A stretch of 64,000 nucleotides of DNA from Spirochaetota bacterium. GTDB taxonomy: Bacteria; Spirochaetota; UBA4802; UBA5368. A program made the position numbers and the translations under genes. The stretch spans positions 1-64,000 of the forward strand of contig DATIKU010000031.1 of NCBI GenBank assembly GCA_035477215.1. Direction: 5' to 3'. Each line of letters starts with the position of its first letter. The first letter of the stretch is position 1. This document shows positions 27,332-36,857 of this stretch, piece after piece. The notes under the pieces were generated by a model. That model saw only the letters and a list, made by a program, of their open reading frames with translations. It searched no databases and was not told where the DNA came from.

Positions 27332-27492
27332 GTTTAGACATTTGGTTGCGGTACCGTTTACGATTGGCGGACACATGGCCTCGCCGCGTCTGATGTTCCC
27401 GGGGCGCTGCGCGACCATTTCAGCGGTGACTACGCTGAGGTAGTAGTGCCCGCCATGGCGAGTTTTTCAAGAGTTTTTCTTTGAACCGAACG

Positions 27493-28455
27493 ATGATGAC
27501 ACCCAGAACCGGACTGCTTTTATGCTCGTTGATAGTGTGCATCATTCTGCCCGCGCATATCCCGGCGTCCGCTGACCGCTCGCGCGTTGACCCGTTCCAT
27601 GATGTCTTTTACCTCTATTATACCGAAAGCCGGCCACAGGCGCGCCGCATGCTTTCCGCCCTCTTGAAAAATCGTGCTCTTCGCGGACGCGCCCTTATAA
27701 ACGCCGGTAAAATCGACGAGATGGAAAGACGCCCTTCCGCGGCCCTCTCTTCCTACCGAACTGCGCTCGAGTCCGGCGAAACGCTTGCGATTCCCTATCT
27801 TTATTCCGCCCTGCTTGCGGGCGACCCGTCGGCCGCCGATGCGATGCTCCGGTCGCTCCCCCCGACAAAGGGCGTCCACTGGCTGTCGTACGAACGAGCG
27901 CTAATTCGGCTTCGCTCGGGAGACACGGCCGGGGCAATTCGTTTTTTACGGGAGGCCATTGAACTGGGGTTCAACTCGCACGAGCTCATCCGGCGGGAAC
28001 CGCTTTTTGACGCGATCCGGAGCTCGCCTGAATTTTTAAAGATTCTTGCGGGGATTAACATGATTCCGCCTGTACGGCTCGCACCGATGCTCGATGAAAT
28101 CCGGCTGGGCGAAACCCGGGGCACTCCTCTGGCCATGAGCCCGGAGCTGTCGGCCGCCGGAGCGCTCGAACGGAAGGGCCGGCTTGCGGAGGCCGAGCGC
28201 ACGCTTCGCGGCCTGCTCGAAACGCGCCTCGCGTTTAATGAACGTAGCGTGGCGCTCTACCGGCTCGCGCGCCTGCGCGCCCGTCAGGGCGACGCGGCGG
28301 GCGCCCGCGAGTTTCTCAGACGCCATGCGGAACATTTCAATACGGTCCGCGACGATCCCTCGGGCTATCGCGGGATCGTCCTGCCACTGATGGGCGAGAT
28401 CCTCGCCAACGACGATACCGGATTATTTTCCTATGCAGAAACGGGAGAATATTGA
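27493..28455 (+). CDS. Secreted TPR-repeat protein
   Basis: About 320 residues. Signal peptide MMTPRTGLLLCSLIVCIILP ending around PASADR, then helical repeats (ALINAGKIDEMERRPSAALS, AERTLRGLLETRL, RLARLRARQGDAAGAREFLR). The ATG at 27493 or 27496 fits the signal peptide better than the TTG at 27481. No catalytic motif; likely a periplasmic scaffold, possibly functionally linked to the divergent operon. Its 3' end overlaps the mnmE 3' end by 33 bases on the opposite strand. Confidence 0.75.
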   Translation: MMTPRTGLLLCSLIVCIILPAHIPASADRSRVDPFHDVFYLYYTESRPQARRMLSALLKNRALRGRALINAGKIDEMERRPSAALSSYRTALESGETLAIPYLYSALLAGDPSAADAMLRSLPPTKGVHWLSYERALIRLRSGDTAGAIRFLREAIELGFNSHELIRREPLFDAIRSSPEFLKILAGINMIPPVRLAPMLDEIRLGETRGTPLAMSPELSAAGALERKGRLAEAERTLRGLLETRLAFNERSVALYRLARLRARQGDAAGAREFLRRHAEHFNTVRDDPSGYRGIVLPLMGEILANDDTGLFSYAETGEY

Positions 28456-29784
28456 ATTGAGGACATCGTCCGGCGTCACCGCGCCGGTCACCGACGCCAG
28501 GATGTCGAGCAGGGACTGGAGTTCAAACGCGACGATCTCCCTGGGCTCCCCCGTGGAGAGTAGCCCCGCGGCCCTGCCGATCGAACCGAGCGCCTCTTCG
28601 AGCAAACCGGTCATCCGGACGTCCGCAACGAAAAAATCCTTCTGATCCGCGAAATCCTCCGCGAGGGATGCGGCAATCGTCGCCTCGAACTCCTTCAATC
28701 CGCGACCGGTTTTCGCCGAAAACGCCAACCCCTCGCCGCCAAGCTCCACGCGCAGACGGGAAAGCGCCGCCTCGTCGACCAGATCGGCCTTGTTGAGGAG
28801 CAGTACGCGTTTTTTCGCTGCGGTCGCGGCGAGAACCCTGCGGTCCTCTGGAAAGATGCCGACCGACACATCGACGACGACGACCAGCATTGAAGAGGCC
28901 TCAATCTTCGCAAGGCTCAGCTCCACCCCCATCTTTTCGATCTCGCACGAGGGAACGTCGATCCCCGCGGTGTCGATAAGGTTTACGTGCATGCCCGCTA
29001 TCCGTATGCTCTCGCTGATGGTGTCGCGCGTGGTTCCGGGTATCGCCGAAACGATGGCGCGTTCCGTGTTGAGCAGAAGGTTGAGCACGCTCGATTTCCC
29101 GACGTTTGGCCTGCCGACAATGGGAAGGTCGATGCCGCGGCTGATTCGCTCCCCGATCCGGCACTGTCGATGCACTCCTTCAACGAGCTCCCGGATGGAA
29201 TCCAGCCCCTCCAGGGCGGAATCGTTGTCGACGAACTCGATATCCTCCTCGGCAAAGTCGATGCCGCATTCAATGTCCGCCTTCAATACCACAAGGCGCT
29301 CGCGTATTTCGCAGATCGCACGCGCAAGCGATCCGTGCATCTGCCTGATCGACGCCTCGATCTCCCACTCCCCCCGCGCGGTGATGATATGATTGATCGC
29401 TTCCGCCTCGGTAAGATCTATCTTGCCGTTCTGGAACGCCCGGCTGCTGAACTCGCCCGGAGCGGCCACCCGCACGCCGCGGGCCCGAAGAAGCGTCATG
29501 ATCCGGTTGACGATGAGTGGGTTCCCGTGGCAGAATATTTCGGCCATGTCCTCGCCCGTGAAGCTCGCAGGCCCGCGGTAAGCCAGCACTACGGCATCGT
29601 CCACAATCGACCGCCCGTCGAGTATCGATCCGTACACGGCCCGCCGGTGCGCAAGCTGGTCCGGGCGGCTGAACAGAGACGCGACGGCCCTGAAAGTTTC
29701 AGGGCCGCTCAATCGCAGTATCGCTATGGGCGAGTTGACCGGCGGCGTCGCCGGCGCGCAAATCGTGTCCTCGATCATCACCAT
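28423..29784 (-). CDS. mnmE: tRNA modification GTPase MnmE
   Basis: 453 residues, normal length. N-terminal tetrahydrofolate-binding domain (EDTICAPATPPVNSPIAILR), helical domain, then the G domain: GRPNVGKS (P-loop), DTAGI and NKADL. The C-terminus ends in FCIGK, the hallmark motif that participates in catalysis. With MnmG it installs cmnm5 groups on U34 of tRNAs. Last gene of the rpmH-rnpA-yidD-yidC-jag-mnmE cluster, 3 bases after jag. The first ATG at 29784 or the next one (29778) is the start. Confidence 0.97.
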   Translation of the reverse strand: MVMIEDTICAPATPPVNSPIAILRLSGPETFRAVASLFSRPDQLAHRRAVYGSILDGRSIVDDAVVLAYRGPASFTGEDMAEIFCHGNPLIVNRIMTLLRARGVRVAAPGEFSSRAFQNGKIDLTEAEAINHIITARGEWEIEASIRQMHGSLARAICEIRERLVVLKADIECGIDFAEEDIEFVDNDSALEGLDSIRELVEGVHRQCRIGERISRGIDLPIVGRPNVGKSSVLNLLLNTERAIVSAIPGTTRDTISESIRIAGMHVNLIDTAGIDVPSCEIEKMGVELSLAKIEASSMLVVVVDVSVGIFPEDRRVLAATAAKKRVLLLNKADLVDEAALSRLRVELGGEGLAFSAKTGRGLKEFEATIAASLAEDFADQKDFFVADVRMTGLLEEALGSIGRAAGLLSTGEPREIVAFELQSLLDILASVTGAVTPDDVLNSIFSRFCIGK

Positions 29785-29787
29785 TCA

Positions 29788-30423
29788 TCACCTGTTAGGC
29801 GAAATCTTCACCTTCCGGTAGATGCCAAGCCCCTCGCTCTTGGTGGTAACGCGGGAATCGTTCTGAAGCGTCAGGTGTATCAGGCGCCGCTCGAAGGGAT
29901 TCATCGGCTCGAGCGTCCAGGGTTTCCCGGTCTTGATGACCTTGAGCGCTATCTCCTTCGAGAGTTTCCTGAGCGTCTTTTCGCGCTTGGCGCGGTATGA
30001 CTCTATGTCGAGAATGATCTTCTTGTCACCCTTGGTCCGGTTGTTCACCATCAGGTTCACCAGGAACTGCAGCGACTCAAGCGTCTTCCCCTTTTTGCCG
30101 ATGATCAGGCCGGACTTCGGGCTCTCTATTTCAACGTACACCTTGTTTTCGCCCTCTTTAACGTCCCTGACCGTGCCCTCTATTTCCATCTTTTTAAGTA
30201 TCGTTACAAGTATTTCTTTCGTCATCTCCCCCACGTCCGCGGCGATGTCGTTATAATATACGCGGAGCCTGGCGGGCCTGGAGACGCCGAATCCGAATAT
30301 TCCGCTCTTTCCCTGGTCAAGCACCTCCATCTTCACTTTCGCGACGTCGTCGATATTGAGCTCGGCCATCATCTTCCGGGTTGCGTCCTCAACCGTCTTA
30401 CCCTCAATCTCCAACACCTTCAT
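29788..30423 (-). CDS. jag: Jag/KhpB RNA-binding protein
   Basis: 211 residues with three domains: Jag-N (MKVLEIEGKTVEDATRKMMA, about 1-50), KH type II (SGLIIGKKGKTLESLQFLVN, about 103-125) and C-terminal R3H (LEPMNPFERRLIHLTLQNDS). It binds RNA and is linked to cell elongation and division control in other bacteria. The position between yidC and mnmE is conserved across phyla. Confidence 0.96.
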   Translation of the reverse strand: MKVLEIEGKTVEDATRKMMAELNIDDVAKVKMEVLDQGKSGIFGFGVSRPARLRVYYNDIAADVGEMTKEILVTILKKMEIEGTVRDVKEGENKVYVEIESPKSGLIIGKKGKTLESLQFLVNLMVNNRTKGDKKIILDIESYRAKREKTLRKLSKEIALKVIKTGKPWTLEPMNPFERRLIHLTLQNDSRVTTKSEGLGIYRKVKISPNR

Positions 30424-30582
30424 ATAAGCCTCCTCACCGAAATAATAGAGTCGCCGCGTAGATCCAGGATACCGGCTTCCACCCGCCGGCGGAAGGTTGG
30501 AATGTGCATATCCTCACTATCGCGACAATTCAAATGCGTCGCACGACGGATATCCGGGGACCCGTCGTACGAGAAAAGATCA

Positions 30583-32232
30583 TTATGCGGTCTTCTCGCT
30601 CCCCTTCCTGTTGGTATAGAGCTGGTGCAGCATCTGCAAGGCGTTCTGCATGATCCAGTAAAGCACCAGGCCCGACGGCATGTTCCAGAATATCACGATG
30701 AATATCAGCGGCAAGTACATGAGCATCTTCTGCTGCTGGCCCACCGCCTCCCCGGTTGTCATGCGTTGCTGAAGATAGGTGGTACCCGTCATTATGATCG
30801 GCAGGATGTTGATGTTGAACCCGTATATCTTGAATATGGTATCCGGAAGCGACAGGTCCTGAATCCACAGTATGAACGGCGCCTGCCAGAGATCGATCGA
30901 GTTGATCAGCGCGCTGTAGAGAGCGAAGAAGAAGGGCATCTGCAACAGCAACGGCAGGCAGCCGCTCGCCGGGTTGACCTTGTTTTTCTTGTAGAGTTCC
31001 ATGATCTTCTTGTTAAGTGCCTCGGGCTTGTCCTTGAACTTCTCCCGGAGCTCGGTTATCTGCGGATTGAGCGCCTGCAGCTTCTTCATCGATTCGGTCG
31101 ATTTCTGAGTCAGCGGCAATAGTACGATTTTAGAAAGAATCGAGAACACCACCAGCGACCAGCCGAAATTGCCGAAAAGGATGTTTATCTTAAGCAACGA
31201 CCACAGCACAAAATCGCGTATCGGCTCTATCCATTTGCTCACATCGGCCGCGTCTATGACGCTCTCCGATACGGCCCGAAGCTTGTCCTTGTCCTTCTCG
31301 CCCGCGTAGACCTTGAAGTTTTTGGAAAGAGTCTCCCCTCCCTTCAGCTCGTCGAGTGGAAGGTACATTCCGGTCCGGAAACCGGTTCCCGGCCTGTTGT
31401 CCGAGATCACGCCGCTTCCCGAAAAATCATCGGGAATCATTATGAGGAGGAAATACCTGCTCATCATCCCGACCCACTGGATGACGCCGTTTTCCTTTTT
31501 TACGATTCCTTCCTTTGTGAAAAAACCGCTGCCTTTCGATGTCCTCTCGAAGCTGTTGTCCACGGAATAGATGCCGTGGACCTGGTTATAGGTATTGTCG
31601 AAGTCCATCGCCGGGCCGATAAAATCCGAGGCCGAGAATATCACCGCCCCGCCGGGAAAGACCACGCTTCTTCTGCCGGCGTTCTGCACCCTGTAAGAAA
31701 CGGTAAAATAATCGGCATCCTTAACGAATCGATAGATCTTCTCAATGCGCACCGGCACGTCCTGCATGGTGCCAGCGGCCACGAACTTTACTTCCTCGTT
31801 CGAAGCCTTTACAGTTCTCCACAGTACCTCATCCAGAGCGGAGCCTTGGAGAAACTCGTTCTCACTCAGGTGCAGGGAAAAATCGAACCTCCCCTTCGCC
31901 TGAAAACCACTGTCTTCCACTACAAGCTGGGTGCTGCGGGCATTACACTTGAAGCTCTTCATCGCGGCGCCCCTGTTGCTCAATACGATCGTATACTTGT
32001 CGGTAGTAACGTTTATGGTCTCTTCCTTCGCCGCGCCGCGAACCGTTATGGCGCCTCCCGCCGGGGCGCGCGGAACTTCCCGCAGGGCGGGGGTATCCGG
32101 CGATTTTTCAACGCGCTCCTGTGGGACCGGGGCCTGCCCCTCCTGTGGGGCCTGGGGCTGCACGAAAAAATAGGACCACAGGAGCCAGACTCCCAGGGCG
32201 AGCACGACTGCAAGCAAGGTTCTTTTTTCCAT
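30583..32232 (-). CDS. yidC: Membrane protein insertase YidC
   Basis: 549 residues starting MEKRTLLAVVLALGVWLLWS, preceded by AGAAGG; an earlier in-frame ATG at 32280 is less likely. It has an N-terminal TM, a large periplasmic beta-sandwich domain (residues about 60-330) as in Gram-negative YidC, and the conserved 5-TM insertase core (FGNFGWSLVVFSILSKIVLL, with the hydrophilic-groove Arg not obvious because the region reads LVVFSILSK). Inserts and folds inner-membrane proteins with or without SecYEG. Confidence 0.96.
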   Translation of the reverse strand: MEKRTLLAVVLALGVWLLWSYFFVQPQAPQEGQAPVPQERVEKSPDTPALREVPRAPAGGAITVRGAAKEETINVTTDKYTIVLSNRGAAMKSFKCNARSTQLVVEDSGFQAKGRFDFSLHLSENEFLQGSALDEVLWRTVKASNEEVKFVAAGTMQDVPVRIEKIYRFVKDADYFTVSYRVQNAGRRSVVFPGGAVIFSASDFIGPAMDFDNTYNQVHGIYSVDNSFERTSKGSGFFTKEGIVKKENGVIQWVGMMSRYFLLIMIPDDFSGSGVISDNRPGTGFRTGMYLPLDELKGGETLSKNFKVYAGEKDKDKLRAVSESVIDAADVSKWIEPIRDFVLWSLLKINILFGNFGWSLVVFSILSKIVLLPLTQKSTESMKKLQALNPQITELREKFKDKPEALNKKIMELYKKNKVNPASGCLPLLLQMPFFFALYSALINSIDLWQAPFILWIQDLSLPDTIFKIYGFNINILPIIMTGTTYLQQRMTTGEAVGQQQKMLMYLPLIFIVIFWNMPSGLVLYWIMQNALQMLHQLYTNRKGSEKTA

Positions 32233-32406
32233 TATCCATCCTTCTGAGGTTATAATGATGTCGTCAGCTGCGAACCGCAATAGTTACAAAAAGGACCATC
32301 GGCACATAAGTACGCGCTAAGCACGCCCGGGCGCAAGGATCGGCACCTTGATGGGAGGGAACAAACTCGTGGAAGTCGCGGCTGAATGTATGAGATCCCC
32401 ACTGCT
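32233..32406. other. Gap between yidD and yidC
   Basis: 174 bases within an otherwise tight cluster. No ORF of quality and no terminator hairpin seen. Confidence 0.4.
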
Positions 32407-32637
32407 CTATGGCACGGGATCGTAACCGCCCCTGCAGAACGGGTTGCAGCGGGCGACGCGCCCGACCGTTAGAATAAGCCCTTTCGCCAGTCCATGCCTG
32501 CCGAGCGCTTCCATCGCGTACATCGAGCATGTCGGAATAAACCTGCATGAAGGCGGAAGGTACGGAGAAAGAAGCGCCTTGTAAAGTAATATCAGTTTTC
32601 TAAGCGTCATCACCGCGAAGGCGCTCGCCCGATTCAT
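32407..32637 (-). CDS. yidD: Membrane protein insertion efficiency factor YidD
   Basis: 76 residues. [20 protein letters not shown] and [17 protein letters not shown] are diagnostic, as is the C-terminal [14 protein letters not shown]. Start at ATG 32637 overlaps the rnpA stop (ATGA), giving coupled translation. Assists YidC-dependent insertion. Confidence 0.96.
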   Translation of the reverse strand: MNRASAFAVMTLRKLILLYKALLSPYLPPSCRFIPTCSMYAMEALGRHGLAKGLILTVGRVARCNPFCRGGYDPVP

Positions 32638-33017
32638 CGCTTCAGCACACCTGACATCAGAAAAAGTCGCCGTATCGAATCCTTCGCCCGGGAATACTCC
32701 AGTCCACCGAATGCGCCGGTCGGGCGCAGCACAAGATAATACCCCTGCTCTATTGACGGCAGCATCTCCCCGCATATCGCTCGTATTCTTCTCTTTGCCG
32801 TGTTCCGTTCGCACGCGCCGCCGTATCGTGCGCCGATGGAGATGCCTATCCGTATCATGCGTCCGCCGCCTTCCGGCCCGCCGTCCCGCGTCGATGAAGC
32901 TTCGTTGAATTTCAATCTTAACACGATTAACTGGATTCCTTCAATATTGAATCGCTTCCCCTTCTCGAATACCTCTTGATAATTCCCTTTTCCCTTCAAG
33001 GAATAGATCTTCTTCAC
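32634..33017 (-). CDS. rnpA: Ribonuclease P protein component
   Basis: 127 residues with GTG start. The signature RNTAKRRIR (about residues 70-78) and the preceding SIGARYGGA match the RNase P protein, which binds the catalytic RNA to mature tRNA 5' ends. The region between residues 38 and 55 holds a Gly/Asp-rich insertion ([10 protein letters not shown]). It follows rpmH by 12 bases. Confidence 0.96.
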   Translation of the reverse strand: MKKIYSLKGKGNYQEVFEKGKRFNIEGIQLIVLRLKFNEASSTRDGGPEGGGRMIRIGISIGARYGGACERNTAKRRIRAICGEMLPSIEQGYYLVLRPTGAFGGLEYSRAKDSIRRLFLMSGVLKR

Positions 33018-33029
33018 CCGGTCATTTCT

Positions 33030-33188
33030 CTATTTGGGCAGCCTCTTCTCGTCGGAAACAGTCAGCTTATGCCTTCCCTTCGCCCTCCTCCGCCGCAAGA
33101 CCTCTCTGCCTTCGGGCGTACTCATCCGCGCGCGGAACCCGTGTGTCCTGTTCCTTTTCAGTCGGCTTGGTTGAAATGTCATCTTCAT
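33030..33188 (-). CDS. rpmH: 50S ribosomal protein L34
   Basis: 52 residues: [20 protein letters not shown], then [20 protein letters not shown] and a short tail ending KRLPK. This is the complete L34 pattern with a C-terminal extension of about 8 residues. GAGGTG lies 6 bases before the ATG at 33188. Below the usual ORF-calling length. dnaA is not upstream here. Confidence 0.97.
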   Translation of the reverse strand: MKMTFQPSRLKRNRTHGFRARMSTPEGREVLRRRRAKGRHKLTVSDEKRLPK

Positions 33189-33390
33189 CGCTTACACCTC
33201 ATTATTATTTATCATATAGTTGCATATCATACGGAATGCAATTAATCCTCGAGTCCGGATATGACAAAACATCCCCTGCGCTGGGTCAGGGTTTCCGGTA
33301 CAGAAGCCGGATAAAAAGCAATTTCAGTCAAGAGGAAAACGATAAATTAAATCAAATAAATGTCAAATCCTTTAAGGAGAGGGGGAAGGC
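33189..33390. other. rpmH upstream region
   Basis: AT-rich near the gene. On the minus strand TTGCAT with a TATATG 17 bases later (or TATGAT 19 bases later) could be the rpmH promoter. No DnaA boxes of consensus TTATCCACA, so it is not recognisable as an origin. Confidence 0.35.
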
Positions 33391-34275
33391 TTATTTCCGC
33401 GCATAAACCTCGATAGTGTCGGAAAAACGCAGAAGCGGCGCAAGTTTCCCGTAGATGAGGCTGAAAGGCCGGAAAAATGGGGAAGCCCGCGGAAGGACGC
33501 GATCCGGATGAACGCCCGCGGCGCGAATTCTTACCGTGCAAAATCCCATCCTCTTTAGCGTTCGTTCCGCAGAGGCGGGCGAGATGTCAATCCGGTGGTC
33601 TTCAGGATGATTTTCCCCCCAGGTCCGGCGGTCAAACAGGAACTGGGGACCGAAAACCGAGGGGGCCGAGAAGGCGAAAATACCGCCGGGGTTGAGTAGC
33701 GCGTATATACGCTGTATGACCTCGCGTGGCCGCTCGCAATGTTCGATGAAATACCAGGCGGTTATGATATCGAAGGTTTCATCGAACATGGTCTTTTCAA
33801 ACGCCGTGTTGGCGACACGGAAACCCGTCTCGCGCCTGCACCACTCACACGCATAGCGGGATATCTCCACACCATACACCCGGCCGATACCGGCATCTTT
33901 CGCGCTTTCCATAAAGAAGCCAAGCGCCGAACCAATATCGAGCAGGCTCAACTTCCCGCGCTTCTCCTTTCTGCCGCAGAGGGCCAGTATTTTACGCAGT
34001 CGTGCGTCGGCCAGGAGCCGTATGGCGTCCCTGTCTTCGGCGTAGGTTTTCCCGTACTGGCTCCGGTAAGCATCGAGAAAATAGCGCTCATCATAACGCA
34101 ATGGCTTGTACGCGGAATTAAAGACGATACCGCACCGGCGGCATCGGTGGAAATGATCGATATCACGGGAAACCGGTTCGCCGCCGGGCGCCGAACAGAG
34201 AGGGCATGTCAGTCCCTCGGGCGAGGTACTATCCGGTGCGCTACCCGTTTTTTTTCCTTTTTTTCGCCGGCTCAA
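33391..34275 (-). CDS. SAM-dependent methyltransferase with N-terminal zinc knuckle
   Basis: 294 residues. Cys pairs CPLC (about 24-27) and CRRCG (about 45-49) form a zinc ribbon. The class I methyltransferase domain follows (LLDIGSALGFFMESAKDAGI as motif I, YGVEIS as motif II, DIITAWYFIEH as motif IV). The architecture is typical of sugar or lipid C/O-methyltransferases acting with glycosyltransferases. The start is a TTG at 34275, overlapping the upstream gene by 35 bases. Substrate unknown. Confidence 0.88.
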   Translation of the reverse strand: MSRRKKGKKTGSAPDSTSPEGLTCPLCSAPGGEPVSRDIDHFHRCRRCGIVFNSAYKPLRYDERYFLDAYRSQYGKTYAEDRDAIRLLADARLRKILALCGRKEKRGKLSLLDIGSALGFFMESAKDAGIGRVYGVEISRYACEWCRRETGFRVANTAFEKTMFDETFDIITAWYFIEHCERPREVIQRIYALLNPGGIFAFSAPSVFGPQFLFDRRTWGENHPEDHRIDISPASAERTLKRMGFCTVRIRAAGVHPDRVLPRASPFFRPFSLIYGKLAPLLRFSDTIEVYARK

Positions 34276-34732
34276 TGACGATGGGGACTCCCTTGATCTT
34301 CACGTTTTCGAACGAAAGCAGCACAAGTTCAGCGTATTGCTCGGGCACTTCGAGAAACGAGTACGTGGGATGGATGTCGATCTTTCCTATCTGCTTGCCG
34401 TCGACGCCGGACCTCTTGACTACCTCGCGGATAAGATCGCCCGGCGAAATCCCGTGGTTTTTGCCTATGTTGATAAACAACCGCGCACGACCGTCCTTGA
34501 TGTCCTCGAATACGACCGAGCCCGCCTCCGGTTTTCTGGTGAATTTATCCAGCGACAAATCGAGCCTCGATATGTCCCCCAGGCTTTCCTTTAACAGCGC
34601 CGCGGCGATGCGTTTCGTGGCGCCGAAGAAGGGAAGGGGCTTCTTTAAAATTTTTAAAAGCTTAACGTATTCCGTCAGATCTTCCGTGAGTGCAATTTCG
34701 AGGACCTTCTCGATTTTTTTTTCCTGATTCAT
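34241..34732 (-). CDS. Stand-alone DbpA-type RNA-binding domain protein
   Basis: 163 residues. The C-terminal ~75 residues (ARLFINIGKNHGISPGDLIR, then IGKIDIHPTYSFLEVPEQYA) match the DbpA/CsdA C-terminal RNA-binding domain of DEAD-box helicases. The helicase core is absent; instead there is an 80-residue charged helical N-terminus (EKVLEIALTEDLTEYVKLLK). It probably binds structured RNA such as rRNA. AGAGGA precedes the ATG. A helicase partner is not in the window. Confidence 0.8.
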   Translation of the reverse strand: MNQEKKIEKVLEIALTEDLTEYVKLLKILKKPLPFFGATKRIAAALLKESLGDISRLDLSLDKFTRKPEAGSVVFEDIKDGRARLFINIGKNHGISPGDLIREVVKRSGVDGKQIGKIDIHPTYSFLEVPEQYAELVLLSFENVKIKGVPIVIEPAKKRKKNG

Positions 34733-34943
34733 GGAATCCTCTCACATAAAAATCGTCACCCGCCAGGGGCAACCCGGGTTCACCGGGCTCCTCCGTGGTG
34801 ACATGGTGGCAGTCATATACTTTGGGATGGTGGTCGCGCAACTTTCTCTGACAGTGTGTTCGAATCGCCCGACAGGCGGCTTCTCGCGTAAAAAACCCTG
34901 GACAGTATCGACACACGATTTAAAATAGCAAGCAATTTTCGCC

Positions 34944-35624
34944 TTATTCCCCGCCCTGCACCCGGCAGCGATAGCCGACATTGCGTACGGTCTCGATGAT
35001 GCTGTTAAACTCGTCGCCCAGCTTTCCCCGCAGACGGCGAATATGCACGTCGACGGTCCTGGTGCCGCCGATATACTCGACACCCCATATCCTGGCAAGG
35101 AGGTCCTTGCGCGAAAAGACGACCCCCTCGTTCTGGGCCAGCAGCCTCAGAAGCTCGAACTCCTTGTAGGTGAAATCCAGTTTCTCTTTATTAAGGTAAA
35201 TCGAATATTCTGAAAGATTGATTTTAATATTGCCGATCGCGATGACGTTTTCATCGTCCGGCAGGTTTTTGTCCCAGAGGAGTCTTTGTACACGGCTGCG
35301 CAACTCGCTTTTTCTGAAAGGGTAGAGCACGAATTCGTCATAGAACCATTCGTGGTCGAGGCCCTCCAGATGGCTGACCCGCAGAATCAAAAGCACCGGA
35401 ACGCCCTGGAGCTTTTTCCTCAGGCGCGAAAGATGGAACTGGATGAGGTCGTTCGACTCGAACATGTCGGCGTCGATCGCGAGCAAAAGCGTTCCCTCGC
35501 CCTTTACCGCGTCGACCGACCGGAACACGCGCACATCCTGGTCGGCATACTGCGCGGAAAAATCGTCGACCAGCTCGCTGTTTACCGACAGCAGGCCTAT
35601 GCTGCGTTCGGAATCTTCACTCAC
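34944..35624 (-). CDS. OmpR/PhoB-type regulator with degenerate receiver
   Basis: 226 residues. The C-terminal ~95 residues are a winged helix (FTYKEFELLRLLAQNEGVVF, RTVDVHIRRLRGKLGDE, ETVRNVGYRC). The N-terminal domain has receiver-like topology, but the acidic pair (VNSEL instead of DDxxx) and the conserved Lys (LYPFRKSEL instead of TKPF) are missing. It is therefore unlikely to be switched by ordinary phosphorylation. No histidine kinase is adjacent. The start overlaps the glycosyltransferase 3' end by 8 bases. Confidence 0.88.
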   Translation of the reverse strand: MSEDSERSIGLLSVNSELVDDFSAQYADQDVRVFRSVDAVKGEGTLLLAIDADMFESNDLIQFHLSRLRKKLQGVPVLLILRVSHLEGLDHEWFYDEFVLYPFRKSELRSRVQRLLWDKNLPDDENVIAIGNIKINLSEYSIYLNKEKLDFTYKEFELLRLLAQNEGVVFSRKDLLARIWGVEYIGGTRTVDVHIRRLRGKLGDEFNSIIETVRNVGYRCRVQGGE

Positions 35625-36771
35625 GATTGCCCGAAACCTCTCTGAATGTAGCGGTATAGCGCGCGGCCACGTTTTCCGCGTAAAAATCCTTTACCTTCGT
35701 TCGATTGTTGCCGGAGCACAGTTTGTACAGCTTGCCGTCATCGATAAACCGGCGTACCGACCGGGCGTAGCCTCCGATATCGCCGACGCCGACCAGGAGC
35801 GCGTTTTCTCCATTTTTCAGGAAATCGACCTGGCCGCCATGATTGCTGCAAATAATCGGCAGGCCGCAGTACATCGCCTCCATAAAGACGATCCCGAAAC
35901 CTTCATGCAGGGACGTGGAAATGAAAACGTTCGATACCTCGATATACTCGAACTTCTGCCTGTCGGTGACATGGCCGGTAAACACCACCCTCCCGTTCAT
36001 GCCAAGCTCGCGGGTGACCGATTCGAGGTATTCCCTCTCCGGCCCGTCGCCGAGCACGAGCAGCCGCACCCGCGCGTCGGGGACGGCGGCGACGGCCCGG
36101 ATCATGTGGTCGATGGCCTTTCGCTTGATGAGCCTGCCGATCGTTATGAGGAGGAACTCGTTCTCGTTGAACCCAAGGGATGCACGTTTTGCCCCCGAAA
36201 GAATCGGGGGATGAAATGCAAGGGGGATGATGCCGACTTCCTTCCGCGGCGCATAATACTTTAGCGCGTTATCGCGCGTATTGCTCGACTGGGCGACGAT
36301 ACGATCGGCCCGGTTCATGATGAACCGTACCACGTTCCGCCAGAAAAAACTTCTATGCGGCGACATCTTCTTGCTGGGATCGTAGATGTCTCCCCCGTGG
36401 AGCGAGAGCACATTGGGAATCCGGAAGATCAGCCCCAGGATATACCCCAGCGGCCCCGACGGCACGGCGAAATGGGTGTTTATGACGTCGTAGCGGTTTT
36501 TCAGGCATAATCGCAGCCCCTTGAAAAATCCAAAGGGAAGATACGAAAACATGGAAAGGAAGCTCGCCGCGTCTCTCGACTTCCTAAAAAAAATCGGGAC
36601 GCGATAAACGTTGATCCCCTGCACCCGCTCGTAATAAGGAAGCCCTTTAAACCACGACGTCAGCACGTCCACCCGCGCGGTTTTCACCCACTCCAGCGCG
36701 AGGTCCATTGTCGCAACACCTCCTCCTCCGCCGAGAGGAGGAAATTCATAATTGATGATGAGTATTTTCAA
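35617..36771 (-). CDS. GT4-family glycosyltransferase
   Basis: About 384 residues from a TTG at 36771 with GGAG at 36780-36783; this start gives the normal KILIINYEFPPLGGGGGVAT N-terminus of GT-B enzymes. C-terminal donor-binding features include ITIGRLIKRKAIDHMIRAV and SLHEGFGIVFMEAMYCGLPI (EX7E motif). Transfers a sugar from a nucleotide donor, probably for lipid-linked or surface polysaccharide. Translationally coupled to the downstream regulator. Confidence 0.9.
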   Translation of the reverse strand: MKILIINYEFPPLGGGGGVATMDLALEWVKTARVDVLTSWFKGLPYYERVQGINVYRVPIFFRKSRDAASFLSMFSYLPFGFFKGLRLCLKNRYDVINTHFAVPSGPLGYILGLIFRIPNVLSLHGGDIYDPSKKMSPHRSFFWRNVVRFIMNRADRIVAQSSNTRDNALKYYAPRKEVGIIPLAFHPPILSGAKRASLGFNENEFLLITIGRLIKRKAIDHMIRAVAAVPDARVRLLVLGDGPEREYLESVTRELGMNGRVVFTGHVTDRQKFEYIEVSNVFISTSLHEGFGIVFMEAMYCGLPIICSNHGGQVDFLKNGENALLVGVGDIGGYARSVRRFIDDGKLYKLCSGNNRTKVKDFYAENVAARYTATFREVSGNRE

Positions 36772-36857
36772 GATGATATCTCCGCAGATTGTTGCCGGCA
36801 CATGCTCAATCATCATTCCCTTTATGAAATAGTAAAGTTATTTTTACCCGGGGCGGG

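Noticed and set aside
33189-33390. Chromosomal origin near rpmH
   Set aside because: rpmH often lies beside dnaA/oriC, but there is no DnaA-box cluster and no dnaA gene; the upstream neighbours are a methyltransferase and a helicase-domain protein.
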